Assembly: GCA_021812985.1 (NCBI GenBank)
Contig: JAKAMG010000030.1
Span: 1 to 35,869 of the forward strand
Length of the DNA stretch: 35,869 nt
Direction: 5' to 3'
From: Bacteroidota bacterium
GTDB taxonomy: Bacteria; Bacteroidota; Ignavibacteria; Kryptoniales; JAKASW01
This document shows, piece after piece, positions 1-8,581 of this stretch (positions are counted from its first letter, which is position 1; each line of letters starts with the position of its first letter). A model generated the notes under the pieces. That model worked only from the letters and a program-made list of their open reading frames with translations, had not been told where the DNA came from and ran no database searches. Both the position numbers and the translations under genes were made by a program.

Positions 1-85
1 GTGCCCGGGACAGGACTTGAACCTGCACGGCCTTGCGGTCACTAGACCCTGAATCTAGCGCGTCTGCCAATTCCGCCACCCGGGC
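1..85 (-). tRNA. tRNA-Leu (anticodon CAG)
   Basis: Read on the minus strand, the acceptor stem GCCCGGG pairs with CCCGGGC. The D-arm has the usual GGCGGAATTGGCAGACGCG pattern, and the anticodon stem CTAGA/TCTAG encloses loop TTCAGGG, giving anticodon CAG (reads CUG). A long variable arm (around GACCGCAAGGCC) marks a class II tRNA, and the T-arm contains GGTTCAAGTCC. The discriminator is A, and only the first base of a possible CCA fits before the window edge, so the 3' end is cut or unencoded. The fold matches bacterial tRNA-Leu throughout. Confidence 0.96.
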
Positions 86-184
86 GCATTCCCCTCAAAA
101 ACTTTTGTGATTTCCGAAGCGGGAATCTTGAGTGTTGCGGCTTTAATATACTCCTTCCCCCCCCTCTAAACAAGATTCTGAACC

Positions 185-225
185 AAAAATAGAGAAGGCG
201 CCGACATAAAATCAGGCGCCCTCTC
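185..225 (-). terminator. intrinsic terminator of the S10 peptidase gene
   Basis: An 11-bp stem with one mismatch (192-202 pairs with 215-225, core GGCGCC) and a 12-nt loop is followed on the minus strand by a run of five T (185-189). It lies just downstream of the peptidase stop codon and upstream of the tRNA. Confidence 0.75.
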
Positions 226-250
226 CTTTTCCGGATTCTCCTGCTTGCCG

Positions 251-1792
251 CTATTTGCCCGGATGAGACATCGAATCTATGAACTTCACCACGTCTTCGT
301 GGAACTGCGGCATCACCGCAGAATTGACGTATACCATGTGCCCTGACTCGTAATATTTGAAATGCACTCGCTTCATAAGGCTGGGAATTGTATAACCAAG
401 ATGATCGACGCTGTATTCCGTCGCGAAGAACGGTGTCGCAAGATCGAAGTAACCGTTCAGCATCAGTATGTTAAGATAAGGGTCCTTCCTCATGACGTCG
501 GCCAGATCAGGAGCGACGTTGGGATTCCTGAATCCAAACTCGCGCAACCCTCTCTGCTTCCAATCCCATTTGAATCCCTCTGAGCTGTAAGCGCTCACAT
601 GGTACGTCTGATCTATCGGAAACTTGAGGTCGTTATGGAGATAGCTGAGAAAATCAGTGATGAACACCGGACTGATCGACGAGCTCTGCGGATCGTAGTC
701 CGCCCACTCGCTGAGTAAGTCCGCCGTGGGACCTGTGTACCTGGAATCGAGCCTTCCGACCGTCTCTTCCCTGCCGCGCAGGAGCTCGGCAGTGAATTCA
801 CCTTCGGTCAACCTTAGATCGGCCTTCGCCCAGTAAGCCTTCGAGATGCCGGTATACTCGTGAAGCTTGTTCAGGACATCATCGTATTCTGAGCTGTCTA
901 TCGACTCCCCCTTGAACAACGCATCGGCGTATTCGCCGCTCGCGAACTTTCGCACCTTGGCGACGAACGACTGGAGGTCTGACGGCTTGTCGGGGAGAGC
1001 ATTGTGATACCATGCCACGGCGGCATACGTCGGGAGGAAGAGCACATACGGAAGATCGTTGCCTTTCGCGAAGGAGAGAGTCTCGAAGTTCCAGACTGTT
1101 GACAGGAATATCACCCCGTTCACCTGTACCCCCATGTTCTCGAAGAGATAGTCGGCAACACCAGCCGAGCGCGTCGTCCCGTAACTCTCTCCGAAGAGAA
1201 ACTTTGGAGAATTCCATCTGTCATATTTGCGGATATATTGGAATATAAACTGGCTGACTGACTTGATGTCCTGGTCGACTCCCCAGAAATCGGACCCCTT
1301 CGCCTTTCCAACCGGCCTGCTCAGCCCTGTCCCGACGGGATCGATCATCACCAAATCGGAAGCGTCAAGTATAGAATACTTGTTGTCCTCAACCTGGTAA
1401 GGGGCAGGCGGCGTGGCGTGAGGATCGTTCAACACAACGCGTTTTGGACCGAGCGCACCCATGTGAAGCCATATCGACGACGAACCGGGACCGCCGTTGT
1501 ACGCGAACGTGATTGGACGCGTGGCAGGGTCCTTGACCCCATCCTTAGTGTACGCAGTGAATCCGAAAAGCGCTATGGGCTTGTCGTTGTCGTCGGTGAG
1601 AAGGAGCGTGCCTGTCGTGGCGGTGTAGTGGATCTGTTCGCCGTTAATTGTGATGACATGCTGAGTGGAGACGACTAACGGCTTCGGTATCCTTGATTCG
1701 TTTGAATCAGCCGCCGATCCCTTCTCTTGCGCCGCGGACACGCCTGCGCAAAGTAGTAACACAATCAGAAGCCTGGAAAGAGTTTTTGACAT
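251..1792 (-). CDS. secreted S10 family serine carboxypeptidase
   Basis: 513 aa. A Sec signal peptide (short basic start, hydrophobic core, likely cut near GVSA-AQ) sends the protein to the periplasm or outside. The alpha/beta hydrolase carboxypeptidase signature is complete: oxyanion motif NGGPGSSS at about residues 99-106, nucleophile GESYG with Ser203, catalytic Asp in NGYFDLATPFF and His in ESGHMVY near the C-terminus. The family removes C-terminal residues from peptides; the substrate cannot be told from sequence. I chose the ATG at 1792 because AAGGAGG lies a few bases upstream and it opens directly into the signal peptide. An in-frame start 48 bases upstream would add a non-signal-like leader. 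It appears monocistronic with its own terminator. Confidence 0.9.
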   Translation of the reverse strand: MSKTLSRLLIVLLLCAGVSAAQEKGSAADSNESRIPKPLVVSTQHVITINGEQIHYTATTGTLLLTDDNDKPIALFGFTAYTKDGVKDPATRPITFAYNGGPGSSSIWLHMGALGPKRVVLNDPHATPPAPYQVEDNKYSILDASDLVMIDPVGTGLSRPVGKAKGSDFWGVDQDIKSVSQFIFQYIRKYDRWNSPKFLFGESYGTTRSAGVADYLFENMGVQVNGVIFLSTVWNFETLSFAKGNDLPYVLFLPTYAAVAWYHNALPDKPSDLQSFVAKVRKFASGEYADALFKGESIDSSEYDDVLNKLHEYTGISKAYWAKADLRLTEGEFTAELLRGREETVGRLDSRYTGPTADLLSEWADYDPQSSSISPVFITDFLSYLHNDLKFPIDQTYHVSAYSSEGFKWDWKQRGLREFGFRNPNVAPDLADVMRKDPYLNILMLNGYFDLATPFFATEYSVDHLGYTIPSLMKRVHFKYYESGHMVYVNSAVMPQFHEDVVKFIDSMSHPGK

Positions 1793-1897
1793 TTCTTCCT
1801 CCTTGGTTGAACGAATGTAACAGGGCGCCACGCCGGACACGATCCTTCCCGAGTCAGACGCGCGCCGCTATTTAACTGGCGATCGAGGCTCCGCGTT

Positions 1898-2236
1898 CTA
1901 TTTGAAGGCCATCACTAAAAACGCTGCGACAGCAAGCGATATCGCCGCGTATGAGACCGGGCTCAGCGTCTCCTTGAGCAACAACAGTCCTAGGACGTTG
2001 GATAGCACGATAGACACGGCGCCAAAGAGTGCCATGGTTTTACCTAATTGGACGGTGGTAAAGACATAAAGTTGCCCAAACATGGCGATCGTCCTGATGG
2101 CGAAGTAAACGATAAACCAGAGGCTTAGGAACGTGGACAGGGTAAAACCATATTTGCGCATATAAGTCCGCGCGAGAAGATCCCCCGTGCTGAAGAGGAG
2201 CTGTGAGCCTACAAGGACGATTATCGACCAGTTCAT
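1898..2236 (-). CDS. small EamA/DMT-type membrane protein
   Basis: 112 aa, almost entirely hydrophobic, with about four predicted membrane helices. The C-terminal part (…SNVLGLLLLKETLSPVSYAAISLAVAAFLVMAF) resembles the end of an EamA repeat, where a conserved LLxE segment precedes the last helix. At this length it is half of a standard ten-helix EamA transporter, similar in size to small multidrug resistance proteins that work as dimers. It lacks enough family signature to name a substrate. The gene stands alone between the peptidase gene and a divergent lipoprotein gene. Confidence 0.7.
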   Translation of the reverse strand: MNWSIIVLVGSQLLFSTGDLLARTYMRKYGFTLSTFLSLWFIVYFAIRTIAMFGQLYVFTTVQLGKTMALFGAVSIVLSNVLGLLLLKETLSPVSYAAISLAVAAFLVMAFK

Positions 2237-2403
2237 TTTCTGTATGAATTTAACAAAAGTGCTCGCACGCCGAAAGCTTTCCGGCGCAAATCATCTCCAA
2301 GGATAGTGAAAACGATTTGCGGTTTGATTAAACTCCATCGGTCAAGTTGCGCCCAAGTACATAGTGGTTACCGGCTTACTTTCAATTCAGAAGGAGTTTT
2401 TCA

Positions 2404-3264
2404 ATGAGGCTAAGAAGATACGTCCCGTTTCTCATCGCGCTGGTTCCTTTCCTGTTCGGCGGGTGCACAAGCATGCTCCTCGTCAAGAGCGCCTGGAACG
2501 GCGAAAAGATCACGATCGACGGCAAGGACGACGATTGGGGGGACACGATGTTCTACATCGAAAGCGCGCAGCTGACCGCCGGAGTGAGAAACGATGACAG
2601 ATATCTCTACCTGATACTCAAGACCACAAACCGCAGACAATCCTTCCAGATAATGGGATTGGGGCTGACTATCTGGTTCGATCCGTCAGGGGGGACCGGA
2701 GAAAAATGGGGAATCCATTTCCCAATTGGCCGCGGTGAGGGAGAGATGGACCGCAAGCCTGAAAGCAGCGACAGGGAAGCTAATCCGAGTTTTGTCCTTC
2801 GCTCCCCAAACGAGCTCGAGCTTCTCGGCGTCAACGAGAACGGGCCGGAGAGACTTTCCATCACAGACCTGAAGGGGATACAAATGCAGATGCAAAACAC
2901 GGGCGACGGGCTCGTGTACGAACTGAGGGTGCCGCTCCACTCATCTCCCCAGGACCCAATCGCTATCAATCCGAAGGGACCACAGATTGGGATAGGCTTC
3001 ATCGGCGGCAAATTTCAATCAAGAGGTAATTACGAACGCCGGGGCGGAAGAGACGGCTTTAGAGGCGGAGAAGGAATGCCCGGCGGTGAAGGCGGAGAGG
3101 GAGGCGAAATGCCGGGCGGCATGGAGGGAGGCATGGGAGAGGGGGGCGAACGCGGCGGGTTCAGGCAACAACCGGGCGAGCAACGCCAGGAACCCAAGCA
3201 GATCGACTTCTGGCTGAAAGTAAACCTTGCCCCTCCACCAGCACAGGCCCCGCCGATAGAGTGA
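2404..3264 (+). CDS. lipoprotein with CBM9-like domain and Gly/Glu-rich tail
   Basis: 286 aa. The N-terminus is a lipoprotein signal with lipobox FGGC (Cys about residue 21), so it is probably anchored to a membrane facing the periplasm or surface. Residues of about 33-200 look like a carbohydrate-binding family 9/DOMON-like beta-sandwich: ITIDGKDDDWGD, then VRNDDRYLYLILKT and LTIWFDPSGGTGEKWGIHFPIG. Residues of about 205-265 are low-complexity Gly, Glu, Met and Arg, with MPGG repeated, followed by a short polar end. AGAAGGAG lies 8 bases before the ATG. Ligand and partner are unknown, and the CBM9 call rests on local motifs only. Confidence 0.7.
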   Translation: MRLRRYVPFLIALVPFLFGGCTSMLLVKSAWNGEKITIDGKDDDWGDTMFYIESAQLTAGVRNDDRYLYLILKTTNRRQSFQIMGLGLTIWFDPSGGTGEKWGIHFPIGRGEGEMDRKPESSDREANPSFVLRSPNELELLGVNENGPERLSITDLKGIQMQMQNTGDGLVYELRVPLHSSPQDPIAINPKGPQIGIGFIGGKFQSRGNYERRGGRDGFRGGEGMPGGEGGEGGEMPGGMEGGMGEGGERGGFRQQPGEQRQEPKQIDFWLKVNLAPPPAQAPPIE

Positions 3265-3550
3265 ACACCGATTAGCACGACCGGGGACCGAAATCCCTTT
3301 GATTTCCGGCGGGTGAACAAGGCACGTCGGACCGAACGCACATTGCTCATCCGCCTTCCCTTTTTCGGACATCAGCGCTTGCATCTCATCTGATGCGAAT
3401 ACGCAAGTGGCCGTCCTCTCTTTGCTTTATTCATCAGGATAGTTAATTTCAACGGAATCGCCGCCGTCATGGTACGGTCTGGCATTCGAGTGAACCGGCG
3501 AGGAGGCCGGCATGCTTTGAACCCCAGGGAGAAACGTCTCGCGAGGAGGA
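3265..3550. other. 286-base gap without a supported gene
   Basis: Reading frames on either strand here are short and lack ribosome binding sites. Small hairpins are visible (GAAAT/ATTTC near 3290-3306; GCATC/GATGC near 3378-3393), none followed by a U-tract. A weak promoter-like pair (TTGCTT, then TAATTT 16 bases later, around 3421-3448) could serve the phosphatase gene, but it is not convincing. Confidence 0.4.
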
Positions 3551-5281
3551 ATGCTTTCATCAGTATATGATCGTCTCCGACTGAACATTTTAATGGAGGA
3601 CCTGACTGACGAACAGTTCAAGTCAGTCCAGCCACATCTTCGCGAGCGTCACTACATCGCGGGTGAGATAATAATGGAAGACGAGAGCGAAGGCTCGGAT
3701 CTACATCTACTCCTCGAAGGGCGGGTGAAATTAACCAGGCGCACGAGATTCGGCGACGAGTTCAGGCTCGCACTTCTTCACCCGGGTGATTTCTTCGGCG
3801 AGCTGTCAATGATAGACGGCCGGACGCGCGCCGGACGTGTCACGGCAACGGACGATTGCACGACGTACGTGATGGGAAAGACTGACTTTGACGTCCTTCT
3901 TGCTGAAAGCCACCCGTTCGCGCTCCGGCTCCTCCTCGTCACCTCAGTTAGGCTCAGATCACAGAACAACCACTTCCTGCACGAACTTGAAAACACGACT
4001 CGGCATCTGGTTACGGACGTCAGGAGACTCGAGCGCGTCATAGACGCCTCCAAGATGATAAACTCCGCCCTCGGCCTCGAAGAACTGCTGAAGGTCATTC
4101 TAGATACGGCAGTCAGGATAATCGATGCCGACAGCGGAACTGTCTACCTAATCGACGTGAAGAAAAATGAATTATGGTCGAAGGTCCTAGAAGCTTCAGA
4201 GCCCATCACAATAAGACTCCCGCTCGGGAAGGGGATCGCGGGATACGTCGCCGCGACAGGCGATATACTTAACATACCTGACGCGTATCTGGATGCGCGA
4301 TTCAATCCCGAAGTCGACAGGAAGACCGGCTATCATACGAAGACAATTCTCTGCATGCCGATGAAAGATAAGGACGGGAAGATCGTCGGCGTGTTCCAGC
4401 TTCTGAACAAACACGACGGGGCGTTCAACGCTGAAGACGAGAGGACCATAGAGGCGCTGTCGATCCACGCTGCGCTGGCGATCGAGAAGGCTCGCCTCTA
4501 CGAGGAGGAGCGGAATAAACTCGCGCTGGAAAAGGAGCTGTCGGCCGCGCACACCGTTCAGGTGGGACTTCTTCCGAAGGAAATACCCACGATAGTGGGA
4601 TATGAGTTTTCAGCCATGTCCCTTCCCGCCAAATCGGTGGCAGGCGATCTGTACGATTTCATTTCCCTTGAAGACGGGAATCTCGCGCTCACTCTCGGCG
4701 ACGTTTCAGGCAAGGGGATGCCTGCAGCTCTTCTCATGGCAAACGTTCAGGCTACATTCAGAGCATACTCCAGACTTAACCCCTCACCAAGCGAATGCGT
4801 TCGCCGCTCGAACGAGCTCTTGTTCGATTCCACGTCCGCAGACAAATTCGTGACGCTTTTCTACGGACTCCTTGACGCCGGGTCGAACGTGTTCCATTAC
4901 ACAAACGCCGGGCACGAGGAGCCATTCTTCTATCGCACGGGGAGCGGACTTTCTAAGCTGAAGGGGGGCGGCGTCCCGCTCGGCGTCGTGAACGGGTTCC
5001 CGTACGACGAAACCTCCGTCGAACTCTCTGAGGGAGACGTCATCGTGATTTTCTCGGACGGACTGGAAGACGCGGTCGACCCGGACGGCAACAGGTTCGG
5101 CTGTGAGAGAATCGGAGAAATTGTCGAGCAGCACGCCGGATTACCGGCAGACAAGATCGCGGACGAGATACTTAATGCCGTCAGGACATTCGTTTCAGAC
5201 ACACCGCAGTTTGACGACATGACACTTCTCGTGATCAGGCGGCCAGCCCGGGACGGCCGCGGCAATATCCCCCTCGCCTAA
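3551..5281 (+). CDS. cNMP-binding / GAF / SpoIIE-type PP2C phosphatase
   Basis: 576 aa soluble signalling protein. Residues of about 16-130 are a cyclic-nucleotide-binding (CRP-like) fold with GDFFGELSMIDGRTRAG. Residues of about 165-315 are a GAF sensor domain (LGLEELLKVILDTAVRIIDADSGTVYLID). After a helical linker, residues of about 345-565 are a SpoIIE/RsbU phosphatase with GDLYDF, GDVSGKGMPAALLMA, FSDGLEDAVDPDGN and DDMTLLV supplying metal-binding Asp residues. Family members dephosphorylate an anti-sigma-factor antagonist in partner-switching; no antagonist or anti-sigma gene lies in the window. AGGAGG sits only about 2 bases from the ATG, unusually close. A second ATG at 3593 would delete the first 14 residues but has no site. 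The 3' end overlaps the stop of the convergent CPBP gene. Confidence 0.88.
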   Translation: MLSSVYDRLRLNILMEDLTDEQFKSVQPHLRERHYIAGEIIMEDESEGSDLHLLLEGRVKLTRRTRFGDEFRLALLHPGDFFGELSMIDGRTRAGRVTATDDCTTYVMGKTDFDVLLAESHPFALRLLLVTSVRLRSQNNHFLHELENTTRHLVTDVRRLERVIDASKMINSALGLEELLKVILDTAVRIIDADSGTVYLIDVKKNELWSKVLEASEPITIRLPLGKGIAGYVAATGDILNIPDAYLDARFNPEVDRKTGYHTKTILCMPMKDKDGKIVGVFQLLNKHDGAFNAEDERTIEALSIHAALAIEKARLYEEERNKLALEKELSAAHTVQVGLLPKEIPTIVGYEFSAMSLPAKSVAGDLYDFISLEDGNLALTLGDVSGKGMPAALLMANVQATFRAYSRLNPSPSECVRRSNELLFDSTSADKFVTLFYGLLDAGSNVFHYTNAGHEEPFFYRTGSGLSKLKGGGVPLGVVNGFPYDETSVELSEGDVIVIFSDGLEDAVDPDGNRFGCERIGEIVEQHAGLPADKIADEILNAVRTFVSDTPQFDDMTLLVIRRPARDGRGNIPLA

Positions 5282-6372
5282 GACCCGGGAGTCTGTTCCT
5301 TCTGAACGTGCATCTTCGACGCGGCGTAATCATATGCCGGCCTGATCCGGTTGTCCACCAGGAAGTAAACGATGGCGATGACGATGACTATCGTCGTCCC
5401 GACGCCCGCCTCAGGGCCGTACCTTCCGCCAGTAAGCCATTCAGGACCGAAATCAGTGGGGATGAATATGGTGCGGTTTGTGAGGAGACCGCTCACCGGT
5501 AGCGACAGGAAAAAGCTCTGCACAAGGTTCCACGCGAAGTGCATCCCGAAGGGAAAATATAGAGTCCTGGTCTTGAGGTAAGCGATGCTGAGCCAGGCAC
5601 CGGCAAGCATGGTGTTCATGGTGGATATGAGTCCGGCGTCCGGATTCATCAGATGCACGAGGCCGAAGAAAACTGACATTAGTATTGTCGCACCGACCGC
5701 TCCGATTCCCTCGATGAGTGCCTGGAAGGGATAACCGCGAAATACAAGCTCTTCACCCAGCGCGAAATAGCCGAAGAACAGGAAGCTCAGGCCGAAATTG
5801 CGGACCAAAAGCGCGACGCCCTGTCCCGGCCTAACATGCAGCCTGATGGCGCCTATCGACATCTCCACCGCGCCGACCACACCGATCATTATCGCTCCGA
5901 TCAGGAACCCCAGCAGAAACTCCTTCGCAATCTTACCATGGTACGGAAAACCCACAGACGCAAAGACGCGGTGATCCACGAACCTCAGCATGAGAATCGT
6001 GACGATGAGAACATCGATGTAAAAGAGAAAGAAGAAAGATTGCGGCGGGACAATACCGGTCAATCTCGCCAGTATTGCCGATAAGTAATAAACTGTGAGG
6101 ACGGCGAGAAGAAACATGATGACCCGCCACCCGCTCCTTATGTAGTGGTCCCTGTCCAAGAGGAGATTGTTGCCGGGAGCAAATTCATCAGGCAAACGAT
6201 TGACGATAAAGCCCGCGGCGACGGCGAAAACGCCAAATACCAAACCGAGCATGAACCAGTATCCCTGGTCCCTCTGCTTCCTTTGTGCCGCGTAAGCCGA
6301 GACAAAACCGGAGAGAACCTGGTAGAACGCCATGAACGGCCAGAAATGGGAAACAAATTCGGAGAAATTCAT
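5278..6372 (-). CDS. CPBP family intramembrane glutamic protease
   Basis: 364 aa with about eight to ten hydrophobic segments. The CPBP/Abi signature is complete: EELVFRG (Glu207, Glu208, Arg212), FFGLVHLMNP (His240) and HFAWNLVQ (His278, Asn282). The family covers prenyl-protein Rce1-like proteases and bacteriocin self-immunity proteins, and the physiological substrate here is unknown. Its TAG stop (5278-5280 on the plus coordinate) overlaps the TAA of the plus-strand phosphatase gene, so the two genes converge with no spacer and no terminator between them. Upstream, 166 bases separate it from the next minus-strand gene. Confidence 0.85.
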   Translation of the reverse strand: MNFSEFVSHFWPFMAFYQVLSGFVSAYAAQRKQRDQGYWFMLGLVFGVFAVAAGFIVNRLPDEFAPGNNLLLDRDHYIRSGWRVIMFLLAVLTVYYLSAILARLTGIVPPQSFFFLFYIDVLIVTILMLRFVDHRVFASVGFPYHGKIAKEFLLGFLIGAIMIGVVGAVEMSIGAIRLHVRPGQGVALLVRNFGLSFLFFGYFALGEELVFRGYPFQALIEGIGAVGATILMSVFFGLVHLMNPDAGLISTMNTMLAGAWLSIAYLKTRTLYFPFGMHFAWNLVQSFFLSLPVSGLLTNRTIFIPTDFGPEWLTGGRYGPEAGVGTTIVIVIAIVYFLVDNRIRPAYDYAASKMHVQKEQTPGS

Positions 6373-6538
6373 TCAGGGCTCCCATCGCTCGATAAACGCA
6401 CCGCCGAAGGCACGATCGGCAGACCGCACGACGCGCTGACAGGAAGTTGTCTCTTCACATTTGTCATGTGCCTTCAATACGAGGATTACGCTAGCTGTGC
6501 AAACGAGCGGATGTTTGAGGTTACGGAAAATGTGCTTT

Positions 6539-6820
6539 TCAATCGTGGCGTTCTTCGGAATGGCTCTTGTCTGCCGGGTTTTTCGTGCCGTTGAGTATCC
6601 TTCTCGCTTCATCGAGTATCTCTTCTTCCTTCCGGCGTTCCTTTTCCTGTTCGCGGTACTCGCGATAGATTGCGAACCCGCCGAGTATCCAGATTATAAT
6701 GGGTACGGCAGTGAAGACAATCTTAGCGGCCGGCGGCGCCTGGCTGTTGAAGAGGACATAAAACGCAATGACCATGAAGAAGAGCGGCGCAAACCAGGAG
6801 AGGAAAATAATTCTGCTCAT
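6539..6820 (-). CDS. small two-helix membrane protein of unknown function
   Basis: 93 aa. Two hydrophobic helices (about residues 5-25 and 32-52) are followed by a highly charged Lys/Glu/Arg tail that probably forms a coiled or helical cytoplasmic extension. I do not recognise a family. It begins 13 bases after the HIT gene stops, so the two are likely co-transcribed. Codon use does not stand out from its neighbours. Confidence 0.6.
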   Translation of the reverse strand: MSRIIFLSWFAPLFFMVIAFYVLFNSQAPPAAKIVFTAVPIIIWILGGFAIYREYREQEKERRKEEEILDEARRILNGTKNPADKSHSEERHD

Positions 6821-6833
6821 ATCGTCAGCAAGC

Positions 6834-7178
6834 TCAGCCCGGCGGCCATTTCATTTGCCTCCCGCCGAGAAGGTGGAGATGAATGTGGCCGACGGTCTGC
6901 CCGCCTTCCGCGCGGCAATTCCAGACAAGTCTGTATCCGCGTTCAGCAAGCGACACCTTTCTCGCAACCTCGACGGCAGTTGTGACAAGTTTGGAAATAA
7001 GTTCAGCGTCGTCCTTTCCTGTTATGTCCGCGAGCGAAGGGACATGTCTGCGGGGAATGATCAGGATATGCGTCGGGGCAGCCGGATGAACATCTCTGAT
7101 GGCAAACACCTCGCCATCGTTCATGACGAAATCGGCCTTCGCCTTTCCGTCGGATATTTTGCAGAAGATGCAGTCCAT
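6834..7178 (-). CDS. HIT family (histidine triad) nucleotide-binding protein
   Basis: 114 aa. It starts with DCIFCKI, typical of HINT-like proteins with an N-terminal CxxC pair, and ends with the triad HIHLHLLGG that binds and hydrolyses nucleoside phosphoramidates. The segment APTHILIIPRRHVPSL is also characteristic. I take the ATG at 7178, which has AAGGAA just upstream and matches the family N-terminus. A longer in-frame version would add 29 basic residues not seen in the family. The acting substrate in vivo is usually uncertain for these proteins. Confidence 0.93.
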   Translation of the reverse strand: MDCIFCKISDGKAKADFVMNDGEVFAIRDVHPAAPTHILIIPRRHVPSLADITGKDDAELISKLVTTAVEVARKVSLAERGYRLVWNCRAEGGQTVGHIHLHLLGGRQMKWPPG

Positions 7179-7356
7179 CTTTTCCTTCAACCGGATTTTC
7201 CGTTTCGCCTCCCCGGAGGGCGAGGGCTGCCTTGCCTCAAAGACCGCTCTCCGGGTCCGAGACAAATTCCCAAATTAAAACCCTAATTCCAAGCCTTAAG
7301 TTTGGCCTAGTTCATCCCAACCCCGCGCCCTTCACTCCAATTCTCGCGAAGGGTTG

Positions 7357-7401
7357 AAAAACTAAAATCATCGCCGGAAAGGTTTCGTCTCCCCTTCCCG
7401 G
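7357..7401 (-). terminator. likely terminator after ispG
   Basis: On the minus strand a 9-bp stem with one G·U pair (7393-7401 with 7374-7382, CCGGGAAGG/CCTTTCCGG) encloses a 10-nt loop. It is followed after six bases by the T-rich stretch TTTTAGTTTTT. The gap before the T-tract makes it less than canonical. Confidence 0.5.
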
Positions 7402-7416
7402 CTCCAGAGCCCGGCG

Positions 7417-8556
7417 TCAGTCAGCTGGCTGGAACTTCCCGACCTCTTCGACAACGGCGTCCACAATCTCTTCCTCCTTAACGCGCCGGATGACCTCCCC
7501 CTTTCTGTAGAGGATGCCTACCCCCTTTCCACAAGCCACACCAATGTCAGCTTCGCTTGCTTCGCCGGGGCCATTGACCACGCAGCCAAGTATCGCAATC
7601 TTCACGGGTTTCTTGACTCCTGAGAGCCTCTCCTCAAGCTGTCGCGTGATTGAGAAGAGGTCCACCTCGAGCCTCCCGCATGTCGGACACGCGATTAGCT
7701 CGACGTTCCTCGTCGCCAATCCGAGCGAGCGGAGTATCTCCTTCCCGACTTCGACTTCCTTAACCGGATCATCAGTCAATGAAACCCTTATCGTGTCGCC
7801 GATACCTTCCGCAAGGAGCGTGCCTATGCCTATCGAGGACTTTATCGTGCCGATCTTCGTCGGACCCGCCTCGGTCACGCCAAGGTGGAGCGGATAATCT
7901 GTTCGCTCGGCAATCAGCCGGTAGGCGGAAATCATGAGCCGGACGTCGGTCGACTTCACCGAAATAATGACGTCATGAAAGTCGTTCTCTTCGCAAATGT
8001 TCGCGTGTCTCATGGCACTCTCGTAGAGAGCTTCCGCGGTGGGATACCCGTGCTTCTCGAGTATGTCCTTCTCAAGCGAGCCTGAATTGACGCCGATTCT
8101 TATCGGCACTCTTCTCTCTTTTGCCAGTGAGAGCACCTGGCGAATCCTGTCTATGCTCCCGATGTTTCCGGGATTTAGACGTACCTTGGCCACTCCCCCT
8201 TCGAGAGCTTTCAAAGCAAAAACGTGGTTGAAATGTATGTCTGCGACAACCGGTATCGGTGACTGTTTAACGATTTCTCCGATAGCCGCGGCGGCTTCCT
8301 TGTCGTTCACAGTTACGCGGACGATATCACAGCCGGCATCGGCCGCTTCGACGATCTGCTTCACGGTCGCGTCGATATCCGACGTCTTTGTCTTGGTCAT
8401 GGTCTGGACCGATATCGGGGAGCCTCCTCCGACCGGCACATTTCCAATCATCACCTTGCGGGACTTGCGCGGCGTTGAGCCGAATTGCAGGACTGCCCCC
8501 GCACCGTGCTCTGCTCCTGATTTTTCTCTATTTGAAATCACGGGAAGATCTATCAT
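7417..8556 (-). CDS. ispG: 4-hydroxy-3-methylbut-2-enyl diphosphate synthase (IspG/GcpE)
   Basis: 379 aa. It catalyses the penultimate step of the MEP isoprenoid pathway, reducing MEcPP to HMBPP with a [4Fe-4S] cluster. Cluster ligands are visible as Cys290 and Cys293 (ACPTCGR) and Cys325 (GCVVNGPGEA), with Glu332 as the fourth ligand of the family. The TIM-barrel start VQTMTKTKTSDIDATV is typical. The protein is the short two-domain form, without the central insert found in plants, Chlamydia and many Bacteroidota. The first 33 residues are a non-conserved extension. The ATG at 8556 has GAGGG five bases upstream. It follows the rhomboid gene by 25 bases, probably in one transcript. Confidence 0.95.
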   Translation of the reverse strand: MIDLPVISNREKSGAEHGAGAVLQFGSTPRKSRKVMIGNVPVGGGSPISVQTMTKTKTSDIDATVKQIVEAADAGCDIVRVTVNDKEAAAAIGEIVKQSPIPVVADIHFNHVFALKALEGGVAKVRLNPGNIGSIDRIRQVLSLAKERRVPIRIGVNSGSLEKDILEKHGYPTAEALYESAMRHANICEENDFHDVIISVKSTDVRLMISAYRLIAERTDYPLHLGVTEAGPTKIGTIKSSIGIGTLLAEGIGDTIRVSLTDDPVKEVEVGKEILRSLGLATRNVELIACPTCGRLEVDLFSITRQLEERLSGVKKPVKIAILGCVVNGPGEASEADIGVACGKGVGILYRKGEVIRRVKEEEIVDAVVEEVGKFQPAD

Positions 8557-8581
8557 CGTACCCTCATTTGTCTTTATTACT

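Noticed and set aside
6373-6612. 79-codon minus-strand frame between the CPBP gene and the small membrane protein gene
   Set aside because: It overlaps the small membrane protein gene in another frame and has shadow-like composition, with no ribosome site.
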